A stretch of DNA of 64,000 bases from an uncultured Prevotellaceae bacterium (GTDB lineage Bacteria; Bacteroidota; Bacteroidia; Bacteroidales; Bacteroidaceae). The stretch spans positions 1 to 64,000 of the forward strand of contig CADCEW010000017.1 of assembly GCA_902800585.1 (NCBI GenBank), written 5' to 3'. This document shows, one piece after another, positions 25,396 through 33,874 of the stretch. The notes below the pieces were generated by a model, which saw only the letters and a program-made list of their open reading frames with translations, ran no database searches and was not told the origin of the DNA. How positions within the stretch are numbered: the first letter of the stretch is position 1; the number at the start of each line of letters is the position of its first letter. Both the position numbers and the translations under genes were made by a program.

Positions 25396-26217
25396 TTACC
25401 GCTCACTGTCCAGTTCTTTCTCCAACTGGTCGGTACGATGTTGAAACTCACGATAGGCATTAGACAGGTCGCTCTTCGTGATATCAATAGACGTATTGAC
25501 AGGTCGCCAAGGGTCTCTCAGCGTATGCTGGAACAGCCATTCATAGGTCTTACTGGTATAGAAGAAACGAGCCAAAGCACCATGCGAGGCACCAGGCAGC
25601 CAGTCAAAGCGTAGACGACTGGTGATTCCTAAAGTCTTCATGCCTGTCACTATCTTCTGCGATTCCTTCACAGACACTGCCCTGTCAGCAGTACCATGCA
25701 CAATCCACAAGGGCAACTCACCCAGTCCGCGATAGTCTTTGATAGTAGCACCTCCACACAGAGCGACAGCAGCGGCAATCTTATCGGGATAAGTTCCAGC
25801 AAAATCAATCGTACCATATCCTCCAAGACTCATCCCAAGCACATAGACTCTCGATTCATCAAAGACATAATTTTTCTTCATCCACTCCAGTATCTCGTTC
25901 AGTTTATGTGGATTCCACCAACCACCAGGATTCTGAGGGGCGACTATGAGTGCAGGAATCATCAGTCCCATCTTCGCAGCATCAATACTTCCATAGCGTA
26001 ACACTCTGTTCAGGTCATGTCCACACAGACTGGCACCATGAAGGAAGAATATCAACGGAGTGGTCTCCTGCGTATAATAATACTCCTCTGGGGTATATAC
26101 CCAGAAGTTATAATTGCCTTTGATAACATTCTTCTTTGCCGACAGCAAGTCATATTGCGCAGAAGCAGTGAAAAACGATAAGTGAAAAGTAACTAATAAT
26201 AGGAGTATTTTCTTCAT
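25396..26217 (-). CDS. Secreted alpha/beta-hydrolase (esterase), paralogue 1
   Basis: 273 residues with a signal peptide (MKKILLLLVTFHLSFFTASA). Oxyanion region FFLHGASLCG, nucleophile elbow GMSLGGYG, acid HGTADRAV and His in GASHGAL define a complete Ser-Asp-His triad of the dienelactone-hydrolase/prolyl-oligopeptidase-like esterase group. It overlaps the beta-propeller lipoprotein by 4 bp (ATGA) and is a close paralogue of the gene at 28404-29213. Substrate unknown; surface ester removal is plausible by context. Confidence 0.88.
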   Translation of the reverse strand: MKKILLLLVTFHLSFFTASAQYDLLSAKKNVIKGNYNFWVYTPEEYYYTQETTPLIFFLHGASLCGHDLNRVLRYGSIDAAKMGLMIPALIVAPQNPGGWWNPHKLNEILEWMKKNYVFDESRVYVLGMSLGGYGTIDFAGTYPDKIAAAVALCGGATIKDYRGLGELPLWIVHGTADRAVSVKESQKIVTGMKTLGITSRLRFDWLPGASHGALARFFYTSKTYEWLFQHTLRDPWRPVNTSIDITKSDLSNAYREFQHRTDQLEKELDSER

Positions 26218-27797
26218 TTGATGACGAATTTATAGATTTTATTACCGCGACAGCCAACCACTGCCGTATTACCGATGACGACAGGTGATGACTCGAAATT
26301 AGAGCCTACCACCTTCTTACAGACGACCTCACCCGTCTTACCACGAATAATGCGTATGATACCCGATGCATCGCCAGCAAAGACAAACATCTCATTTTTC
26401 TCGTTATGGAAGGCGACAGGCGACGACCAAGCAAACTGTCCGTATGGAACAGTATAGAGGATTTTGCCGTCCTTGGTACTGAAAGCCGTTAATTCTCCAC
26501 CTGAACTCGACGCACCATTGCGACAGATATTGGCGAAAATCATATCCTGACAGTCGCCACTACCAATCAACGGACTGGCATACATACCGCCATCGAGGGT
26601 TTTTCCAGGCAGATTGATGCGTCGGCAAGGGATATTTGTTTCCCAAACACGCTCTCCGTTCAATCCATTCAATTTGATGAAGTGACAGAGACCACTGTCA
26701 CCCTGTTTGTCCACCTCACAAGCAGTATAAAGATAAGGTACACCACCCTCTTCACGACAAACCATCGTGCCATCGGAATCGTCGTGGTTATTATAATACC
26801 ACACAGGCTTCATCGTATTGAGGTTGATGCAGATAACATTCCCACGATTATCCGAGAAATAGCCATAGTTACGATAGACACACAGACTCGACTCGATACC
26901 AGGAGCCATTCCATTGACACGATAGCGCATCACACTGACACGACGTAACGTTCCCTGGCTGCGCTCATATTTATAAACACTACCGTTCTCACCACACCAG
27001 AACAGATAACCGCCTGCCACAATACTATTGGAGTCGAAGGCATTCCATCCTCTCCATGCTTTGGGGTCAGGACCGAAGAAGAAGGTGCGCTCATGTTTCA
27101 GCAAATCGAAGACCTGATGTCCAAAGGGACCTGGTTGACGAGGCACGCCCTGTCCTACATAGAGGTTATAGTATTCAGGATCAAGTCCTACTGTTCCCTT
27201 TACCACATTCCCTAAGTCTAATGGCTGACGGGAAGCCTTGCCTGTCTGGTAATTGATGAAATAGCCCTTACCACAGAGGGAACCGACGATGATTTCTTCT
27301 TGGCCGAAATCGGGTGTCAGACCTGATGATGACTTTCTGATAGCCGCCATCTGATCGTCCGTCCATTTCACATACAACGGTTGTCCTGTCCATCCACTAC
27401 CGCCTCCCCATGAACCAAAACGAGTATGGGTAGTATCGTATCCTGTTTCAAACTCCCAGGCAATTTCCACCTCATGAGGTGTTCCCTTTACCCTACCGCC
27501 GAAACTGGCATCACGACGCAGGTTCTTACGGAACACGAAAGCACCGTTAGCATTCTCATAGCGGTCATCCAAGTCTTTCAAGGGAACTGCCACAGAGTCT
27601 TCATCCTCTATCACATATTTCACAACCTCAACAGAGGTATATGAAGTATCTGGGAGGAATAGTTGTTCGATGGGTATCTCTGGTTCTGTGGTTGTAGAAT
27701 CCGTTTCGCTAATATTTCCTGTTCCACGACCAGTACAGGCAGTGATGGCAAGAACTGTCAACAGAGCCAAGCCTCTTGCCACTATCTTATTTTTCAT
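26214..27797 (-). CDS. PQQ-like beta-propeller lipoprotein
   Basis: 527 residues. Lipobox AITAC (Cys21). The rest is built of repeated strands with the GYFINYQTGKA, GYLFWCGENGSVYKYE, GYFSDNRGNVICINL and IYKFV pattern, typical of PQQ/BamB-like beta propellers, here without obvious cofactor residues. Probably an outer- or inner-membrane-anchored binding or scaffold protein. It starts inside the RlpA gene end (11-bp overlap) and runs into esterase 1, so the three are likely one unit. Confidence 0.83.
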   Translation of the reverse strand: MKNKIVARGLALLTVLAITACTGRGTGNISETDSTTTEPEIPIEQLFLPDTSYTSVEVVKYVIEDEDSVAVPLKDLDDRYENANGAFVFRKNLRRDASFGGRVKGTPHEVEIAWEFETGYDTTHTRFGSWGGGSGWTGQPLYVKWTDDQMAAIRKSSSGLTPDFGQEEIIVGSLCGKGYFINYQTGKASRQPLDLGNVVKGTVGLDPEYYNLYVGQGVPRQPGPFGHQVFDLLKHERTFFFGPDPKAWRGWNAFDSNSIVAGGYLFWCGENGSVYKYERSQGTLRRVSVMRYRVNGMAPGIESSLCVYRNYGYFSDNRGNVICINLNTMKPVWYYNNHDDSDGTMVCREEGGVPYLYTACEVDKQGDSGLCHFIKLNGLNGERVWETNIPCRRINLPGKTLDGGMYASPLIGSGDCQDMIFANICRNGASSSGGELTAFSTKDGKILYTVPYGQFAWSSPVAFHNEKNEMFVFAGDASGIIRIIRGKTGEVVCKKVVGSNFESSPVVIGNTAVVGCRGNKIYKFVIK

Positions 27798-28302
27798 GTC
27801 CTTTTTCTCTCTTTTTTTGTATTCCTACTGAATCCGTCCGTGAGGGTTGTTCTTCCTGCCACTGTGGAATAATACCATTACTCGGAACTGTTGTTTCTAT
27901 CTCTATCTCAGGAATCTCCATCTCCTCTGGCCTATAGGGAACCTCTGTGGGTTTCTTATAAACGGACACCTCTACCACCGCTACTCCTTGGTTAAGGATA
28001 CCCAACTCACGAGCAGCACGGATGGACAAGTCGATGATACGTCCTTTGACATAGGGACCTCTGTCGATGACTTTCACCACCACTTCCTTACCATTGGCAG
28101 GATTCTTCACCAAGAGCAAGGTTCCAAATTTATGTGTCTTATGCGCACATACCAGACTGTCATTATACAGACGTTCGCCACTTGCTGTCTTCCTTCCATC
28201 CCACTTACGGGTATAGAAGGTCGCCTTGCCCTTCTGTTGGGCAAAAGCAATGTCAAGTCCGCCCAACCAGATTATCAATAATGCGATGAGAAATTTCTGC
28301 AT
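27787..28302 (-). CDS. rlpA: RlpA-like double-psi beta-barrel protein (septal lytic transglycosylase family)
   Basis: 171 residues from the ATG at 28302 (MQKFLIALLIIWLGGLDIAFA signal). The double-psi beta-barrel domain (about 28-120) has the RlpA features GKATFYTRKWDGRKTASGE, FGTLLLVKN and VIDRGPYVKGRIIDLS, with the conserved Asp of VIDRGPY. RlpA proteins cleave naked glycan strands at the septum. No SPOR domain; the tail is Pro/Glu-rich. First gene of the RlpA/propeller/esterase unit with a TACCTTTG box at 28330-28337. Confidence 0.9.
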   Translation of the reverse strand: MQKFLIALLIIWLGGLDIAFAQQKGKATFYTRKWDGRKTASGERLYNDSLVCAHKTHKFGTLLLVKNPANGKEVVVKVIDRGPYVKGRIIDLSIRAARELGILNQGVAVVEVSVYKKPTEVPYRPEEMEIPEIEIETTVPSNGIIPQWQEEQPSRTDSVGIQKKREKGHEK

Positions 28303-28329
28303 GATAGGTTCATAGATTGGTTTCGGCTG

Positions 28330-28337
28330 CAAAGGTA
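28330..28337 (-). promoter_or_regulatory. Promoter -7 box of the RlpA gene
   Basis: Minus-strand TACCTTTG followed by CAGCCG, 28 bp before the start codon. Confidence 0.6.
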
Positions 28338-28403
28338 CGAATAATCTCGCAAAATACCTTGATATTTTGCAATTTAGCGCAAAAGTTAGTACTTTTTCAG
28401 ATT

Positions 28404-29213
28404 TCAGCGGATGTCCAATTCATCCTTCCGATGGGTGAAAGAACGATAGGCATTCGAACGCTCATCGGCAGTGATTTGAATAGAGGTATCCACAGGACGC
28501 ACAGGTTCGTTCAGCGTGTGCATAAACAACCAGTCATAGGTATCTGACAGATAGAAATAACGTGCCAGATCACCATGTGACGCACCTTTAATCCACTCAT
28601 AGCGCAGACGTTGGGCAACACCAGCTTTTTTCATACCCTCAACAACTTTCTGAGATTCCTCTATCTTCACAGAACGGTCGGCAGTGCCATGGATAATCCA
28701 AAGGGGTAACGTTCCCATCTTACGATAGTCCTTGATGGTAGCGCCACCACAAAGGGCAATGGCTGCGGCTATCTTTTCCGGATAGGTTCCTACAAAGTCG
28801 AGTGTACCATAGCCTCCTAAACTCATGCCTACCATATAGACACGCCAGCGGTTATACACATAGTGTTTCTCCATCCATTCCAGGATATCATTCAATTTCT
28901 GTGGATTCCACGGACCTTTCGGATTCTGGGGAGCAACGATGAGGGCAGGTACTTCCAACCCCATCTTTACTGCATCCAATGAACCATAGCGCAACACACG
29001 ATTCATATCAGTGCCACGCAGACTTGCTCCATGCAGAAAGAGGATGAGCGGAGTGGTCTCCTTGTAGGCATTATAGTTTTTCGGTGTATATATCCAGAAG
29101 GGATAACCGTCTGACTTCACAGCTCGCTTTTCTGTCAGATAGTCTTCCTGTGCCTGTATCGTTAGCAGATACAGTCCCCAGAAAAGCATCAGCATCATTT
29201 TTCGTCCTACCAT
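28404..29213 (-). CDS. Secreted alpha/beta-hydrolase (esterase), paralogue 2
   Basis: 269 residues from the ATG at 29213 (MVGRKMMLMLFWGLYLLTIQA signal). Same architecture and near-identical motifs as the gene at 25396: FLHGASLRG, GMSLGGYGTLDF, HGTADRSV, GASHGDL, and a shared C-terminal block VRPVDTSI. The two copies flank the RlpA/propeller pair. The frame is open to 29258 but the -7 box TACCTTTG at 29218-29225 excludes the longer start and leaves almost no leader. Confidence 0.87.
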   Translation of the reverse strand: MVGRKMMLMLFWGLYLLTIQAQEDYLTEKRAVKSDGYPFWIYTPKNYNAYKETTPLILFLHGASLRGTDMNRVLRYGSLDAVKMGLEVPALIVAPQNPKGPWNPQKLNDILEWMEKHYVYNRWRVYMVGMSLGGYGTLDFVGTYPEKIAAAIALCGGATIKDYRKMGTLPLWIIHGTADRSVKIEESQKVVEGMKKAGVAQRLRYEWIKGASHGDLARYFYLSDTYDWLFMHTLNEPVRPVDTSIQITADERSNAYRSFTHRKDELDIR

Positions 29214-29217
29214 ATTG

Positions 29218-29225
29218 CAAAGGTA
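29218..29225 (-). promoter_or_regulatory. Promoter -7 box of esterase paralogue 2
   Basis: Minus-strand TACCTTTG ends 4 bp before the ATG at 29213, so the mRNA would be nearly leaderless if this is the promoter. Confidence 0.45.
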
Positions 29226-29258
29226 GCAAATATATTTGGTATTATAAAATAAAATCAT

Positions 29259-29266
29259 TATTTTTG
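29259..29266 (+). promoter_or_regulatory. Promoter -7 box of the AsmA-like gene
   Basis: TATTTTTG followed by CAAATG. The predicted transcription start falls near 29272, which favours the ATG at 29291 over the one at 29270. Confidence 0.5.
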
Positions 29267-29290
29267 CAAATGAAAAAGTTGATTTACTAC

Positions 29291-31432
29291 ATGATATCTA
29301 TTAAAAAAATCATCCTGAATACCCTGAAGATTGCTATCGGTCTGGTCGTATTCTTTGTATTGGCAGTAGTCACATCTGTGTGGCTCATCAACAAGCCATC
29401 CACACAAGACAAAGTCCTTAAATATGCTACGGAGATGTTGGCAGAGAAACTGAATACGAAGGTAGAGATTGACAGTATCCGTATCGGCTTTTTCCGTGAA
29501 GACATCCAGCTCTATGGTCTTCGCGTGGATGACCAGCAACAGCGAAGGATGCTGGAACTGCAGTCTTTGTCAGCAGAGTTTCGTATTCTACCGATAATAC
29601 TCCATCAAGAGGTTAATCTCGAAGAAATCAACGTGAAGGGGCTGCATGCCTATCTCTACAAGCCCTCGCCTGACGAACCTGCCAATTTCCAGTTTGTCAT
29701 CGATGCTTTCCAGACTCAAAAAAAGAAAAAGGAGAACGAGCCGGAAGCTGTCAAGAAACCCAAGAAGAAAATGTCTGTTGATCTCAATAAAGCAACCATT
29801 GAGGACATACAGGTGACTTTTAATGAGAAACGCTTTTCTTTGGGGAGCCTTCATTACCAGAAGGGATGGCGGGGCAAGCAATCAGGAGAAATTCGCAAGG
29901 TTGAGGCCACATGGGTCCATATCAAGAAGAAGGATTCCACACATGTTGACAACAAACTGATAGTGGATGCCATTACCTATGAAGGAAAAAAAGACAGACA
30001 TACCATTGCCATCGACAGTGTCCGATGGTCAACAAACAACCATAAGCCGCACAAGCGAACAGGAAAGCCCAAGCGGGGATGGTTTGACGATGGTCACATG
30101 AATGTCGTTGCCCATCTGAAAATCAATGTTCATCATGCTGACAAGGATAGTATCTGTGGTACACTGGCAGAGTGTGATGCCAACGATCGTGCCTCTGGAC
30201 TTCATATCACCGATTTTCATGCTCAGTTTAAACATATCAAAGGAAAAGTATATGTTCACGATGCGACTGTATGCATGAAGAATACTAAACTGACCTTCGA
30301 GAAAGGAGAGATCCAACTGCCCAGCAAGAAGAAAGGTATCCCGTTCCTCTTCTCTACTTCCGACATCACAGGAACAACACTCCTCACTGATATCTCAAAA
30401 CCTTTTGCACCTGTCCTCGTAGGATTCAAGCAACCCCTTTGGCTGAGTACGAAGTTCAGCGGTACAGACAGTAATCTCGTCTTCAATGATGTCATCGTCA
30501 AGACGCCTGACAATAATCTTCACATCAAGGCTGTTGGCGGTATCGAGGGACTGAAGGATAAATACAAACTCAACGTCCATTTCAAGGTATTGAAGATGAC
30601 TACTTACCCTGCTACTGTCGAACGTATCATCAACCAGTTCCCTGTGAAGAAATTCATGATGAAACAACTTCGCAGCCTCGGCACTATCTATTATACTGGC
30701 TCTTTTAACGTCCTTTGGAAGAGAGAAGAGTTCAGAGGACTCCTGAACACGCGAGTCGGTCACCTGAGCTTCTCGTTTGCCTTGGACGAGAAAAACAAAT
30801 ACTTAATAGGTAACATCAATACGTCTTCCCTCGATTTGGGTAAGGCGATGGACTATCCTGATGTCGGTGAGATAGCCTGTCGCGCCAGTTTCCGCTTCGA
30901 CATCTCCAAGCCTCGTACGGCACAGATGCGTCGCATCAAGGGCGGCAAACTGCCCATCGGACAAATAGATGCCGTCGTCTTAAAGGCGAAATACAAGTTC
31001 ATCTCTGCCTCCGATATCGTCGCCCATATCGTCAGTGACGGTGCTATTGCTGAAGGAAAACTCAGTATGAGTGGAAAAGTGGCAGACCTCGCCTGCTCCT
31101 TCACGTTCACGAATACCGATGAGATGAAGAAGACGAAGATTAAGCCTGGCATCCATTTCAACCTCTTCGGCAAGAAAAGGACTGATGAGGAGATAGCAGA
31201 ACGCGAGGCACAGAAGGCTGAGAAAGCGATGCAGAAAGCCGATCAGAAAGCACAGAAGGAACGAGAGAAAGCTGAGCGAAAAGCCCAGAAAGAGCAGCAA
31301 AAAGCCGAACGGAAGGCAGAGAAGGAACAGCAGAAGGCTGAGAAGGCACGACTGAAAGCCGAGCGGAAGGCAGAAAAGGCTCGACTGAAAGCCGAGAAGA
31401 AAGCTCAGAAAGAGCAGCAGAATGCCAATTAG
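29291..31432 (+). CDS. AsmA-like inner-membrane protein with a charged coiled-coil tail
   Basis: 713 residues from 29291; an alternative ATG is at 29270. One N-terminal transmembrane anchor (IAIGLVVFFVLAVVTSVWL) is followed by an AsmA/TamB-like periplasmic region: KYATEMLAEKLNTKVEIDSI and FREDIQLYGLRVDD are typical of the family's start. Such proteins are thought to bridge the periplasm for lipid transport or outer-membrane biogenesis. The last ~85 residues are an almost pure Lys/Glu/Ala/Gln helix of AEKARLK-AERKAEK-type repeats, not usual in the family. Its stop abuts the convergent GH3 stop with no gap. Confidence 0.85.
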   Translation: MISIKKIILNTLKIAIGLVVFFVLAVVTSVWLINKPSTQDKVLKYATEMLAEKLNTKVEIDSIRIGFFREDIQLYGLRVDDQQQRRMLELQSLSAEFRILPIILHQEVNLEEINVKGLHAYLYKPSPDEPANFQFVIDAFQTQKKKKENEPEAVKKPKKKMSVDLNKATIEDIQVTFNEKRFSLGSLHYQKGWRGKQSGEIRKVEATWVHIKKKDSTHVDNKLIVDAITYEGKKDRHTIAIDSVRWSTNNHKPHKRTGKPKRGWFDDGHMNVVAHLKINVHHADKDSICGTLAECDANDRASGLHITDFHAQFKHIKGKVYVHDATVCMKNTKLTFEKGEIQLPSKKKGIPFLFSTSDITGTTLLTDISKPFAPVLVGFKQPLWLSTKFSGTDSNLVFNDVIVKTPDNNLHIKAVGGIEGLKDKYKLNVHFKVLKMTTYPATVERIINQFPVKKFMMKQLRSLGTIYYTGSFNVLWKREEFRGLLNTRVGHLSFSFALDEKNKYLIGNINTSSLDLGKAMDYPDVGEIACRASFRFDISKPRTAQMRRIKGGKLPIGQIDAVVLKAKYKFISASDIVAHIVSDGAIAEGKLSMSGKVADLACSFTFTNTDEMKKTKIKPGIHFNLFGKKRTDEEIAEREAQKAEKAMQKADQKAQKEREKAERKAQKEQQKAERKAEKEQQKAEKARLKAERKAEKARLKAEKKAQKEQQNAN

Positions 31433-33760
31433 TTATTTGTATTTCTCCACGCGAGCGTCTTTGATGACTCCCTGCCAGTTCAGACCGAACGCAAAGTCGT
31501 AGGTATTGCCGTCGGCATCCTGATAGCAGCGCATGTCGCGAGGCACATCCTCCAACTGTTGCTCCACAGTCTTCATATCGGCTGGCATCTGCATAGGCAA
31601 CAGTGCCGAGGGCTCTTCTTTACCACTGATGATGTCAAGCAAAGCCTGATGCTGTACGTTGAAGGAGATAAGTATGGCATCGGCAGAAGATTCTATCTCA
31701 GACAATACTACTGGTCTGCCTGTCTCAAGGATGACTACTACTGGTTTCTCACCCATTGCCTTTTTCGTCTCTGCCACCAACAGCATGTCATCGCGGTTAT
31801 AGGCCTTGACGGTCTTTCCCTTGAAACTGCGGTTGAGTGTCTTCTCCATGGGGTCACCACCAGCTACACTCACTGTCCTGGCATCGGTGGCTGTATAATC
31901 GTCATACTGCAGACTGAACGGCATATAACCATTACCACCCTTCTTCACATCGTCATAAGTAAAACCGAAACCTGTGCTGGGCTCTTGTATCAGACAGATG
32001 GCGAAGTCGGCCTCGGAGGGTTGCTCCACGACATCGAAGTATTTCTTCACGAGGGCAAGGTCTATCGGCTCTACTGTCTTCTCCTCAGAGATACCTCCCC
32101 AGGCACCAGGGATAGCAGGGAAGTGACGCTTGGGCACATATACCTTCTTCTTGTCTTTGATGGGCAGCACTTGGTTGGCATGGTTCTTCAGCATCACTAT
32201 CGATTTGAGTTGTGCCTCGTAACCCGCTTTCATATAGTCTGGCTGACCTACTATCTTTTCTGTCTCTGCGGGGTCGAGATAAGGATTCTCAAACAGTCCC
32301 ACACGGAAGACGTTGAGCAGTAACCTTCGAGCCGACTGCTCGAAACGCTGACGAGCGCTCTCCTCACCAAAATCCTTCACCCACATCTCGTAGGCTTTGA
32401 TGACAGGACCTATCGCATTGTTACCACCAAACTGGTCGACACCTGCCTGCAATATCTTATAGTGACGCTCTACCTCGTTGAAGGCTTCCATACCCCAAGG
32501 CTTACCGCCTCGTGGACTGTCCAGCACTTTCATGTCTTGTGTGATGCCCCAGTCCGTACAGATGACACCCTCGAACTTGGCTCCGTCGCGCAGTTCCTTT
32601 TGGATGAGCCACTTGCTGTAACTGCCGCCGACATTCTCGCCAGAGGGGTCTTGATTCCAGAGGATGCTATAGATAGGCATCACTGCCGATGCCATTCCAG
32701 TACCTCCCTCCAGATGAAAGGCTCCCTCTACAAACGAACGCTTATGGGCTAATCGGTTATTACCCGGATATACCGCATACTTACCAGAGGCGTAATGGGA
32801 GTCGCGACCACCCTCTTGGGCACCATAACCATACCAGTGTTTCACCATCGCATTGACACTCTTCTTGCCCCATCCCTTGGTTTCTGGTGTAGTCTGAAAA
32901 GCGTCACAATAAGCCCTTGCCATATCTGTCGACAACTGGGGGTCTTCACCAAAAGTACCACTGAAGCGCGACCAGCGGGGGTCGGTGGCGATATCTACCT
33001 GTGGCGACAGTGCCGTAGCAATACCCAAAGCACGATACTCCTCAGAAGCTATCTCTCCGAAGCGATACATCACCTGGGGGTCGAAAGTGGCAGCCAGTCC
33101 CAGTGATGTAGGCCACAAGGAAATCTGTCCTCCTGCTCCTGCATTATACTCTGTCGTGGCTTTGGCCTCATGACGAGGGTCAGAACTGGTATTCGCTGGA
33201 ATACCATGGTCTAGACCTTCCACGAAAGCCTGCATGTTATTATTCCATTCCGCAGCCACAGCAGGACTCTCTACACCTGTCACTAAGACGGCACGCAGAT
33301 GGTCGTCGCGGAGGAACTTCTTCTGGTCGTCAGACAAGTCGGAAGCCTTCGCCCCACTCTCCTCATAAGACTTCCCACCATAGTTGGAAGCACCAAAGCC
33401 CATGTATGACACCATCGGTACTGACTGGTGACTGCTATACAGCATCAAACCAGCTATCTCCTCTATCGACAGTTTCGAAGCCAGATCGGCTGCTCTCTCC
33501 TGAGGTGTCAGTCGCCAGTCCTCGTAAGCATCGAGCGAGTCATTACGATTCAGGTCCTTAAAGGCATAGCCGTCCACTGTCAGTATCTTCACACCCGACT
33601 GTGGAGAATAACCCAGTGTGGGACCATCCTTCTGACTTACCAGCATAAAAGAACTCACTTGCTGTTCCGACCATTTCTGACCGCCACAACCTGTCAGGCT
33701 TAAAAGCAAACCGCATACAGCCACACACAACCATGTCTCTGATTTTCCAAACCTCTTCAT
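31433..33760 (-). CDS. Glycoside hydrolase family 3 lipoprotein (beta-glucosidase type)
   Basis: 775 residues. Lipobox SLTGC (Cys25). The GH3 N-terminal barrel carries FEGVICTDWGITQD, where the Asp is the expected nucleophile, plus GYGAQEGGRDSHYASGKY. A C-terminal GH3 alpha/beta sandwich (about 520-775) includes VVILETGRPVVL. It should hydrolyse beta-linked oligosaccharides at the cell surface or in the periplasm. No SusC/SusD genes are adjacent, so it is not in an obvious polysaccharide-utilisation locus. Confidence 0.93.
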   Translation of the reverse strand: MKRFGKSETWLCVAVCGLLLSLTGCGGQKWSEQQVSSFMLVSQKDGPTLGYSPQSGVKILTVDGYAFKDLNRNDSLDAYEDWRLTPQERAADLASKLSIEEIAGLMLYSSHQSVPMVSYMGFGASNYGGKSYEESGAKASDLSDDQKKFLRDDHLRAVLVTGVESPAVAAEWNNNMQAFVEGLDHGIPANTSSDPRHEAKATTEYNAGAGGQISLWPTSLGLAATFDPQVMYRFGEIASEEYRALGIATALSPQVDIATDPRWSRFSGTFGEDPQLSTDMARAYCDAFQTTPETKGWGKKSVNAMVKHWYGYGAQEGGRDSHYASGKYAVYPGNNRLAHKRSFVEGAFHLEGGTGMASAVMPIYSILWNQDPSGENVGGSYSKWLIQKELRDGAKFEGVICTDWGITQDMKVLDSPRGGKPWGMEAFNEVERHYKILQAGVDQFGGNNAIGPVIKAYEMWVKDFGEESARQRFEQSARRLLLNVFRVGLFENPYLDPAETEKIVGQPDYMKAGYEAQLKSIVMLKNHANQVLPIKDKKKVYVPKRHFPAIPGAWGGISEEKTVEPIDLALVKKYFDVVEQPSEADFAICLIQEPSTGFGFTYDDVKKGGNGYMPFSLQYDDYTATDARTVSVAGGDPMEKTLNRSFKGKTVKAYNRDDMLLVAETKKAMGEKPVVVILETGRPVVLSEIESSADAILISFNVQHQALLDIISGKEEPSALLPMQMPADMKTVEQQLEDVPRDMRCYQDADGNTYDFAFGLNWQGVIKDARVEKYK

Positions 33761-33797
33761 ATCTTTATCATTTTCTGATTATTACCTATTTCCTTTG

Positions 33798-33805
33798 CAA
33801 ACATA
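33798..33805 (-). promoter_or_regulatory. Promoter -7 box of the GH3 gene
   Basis: Minus-strand TATGTTTG followed by CAAAGG, 37 bp before the GH3 start. Confidence 0.5.
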
Positions 33806-33874
33806 CTCATTTTTTTTGAATCCTGCAAGAAATTCCTGATAAACATCTCTCCGATAGCCTGGCATATATTATTC

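Noticed and set aside
31433..33760. Polysaccharide-utilisation locus around the GH3 gene
   Set aside because: No SusC/SusD pair, sensor-regulator or further glycosidases are adjacent.
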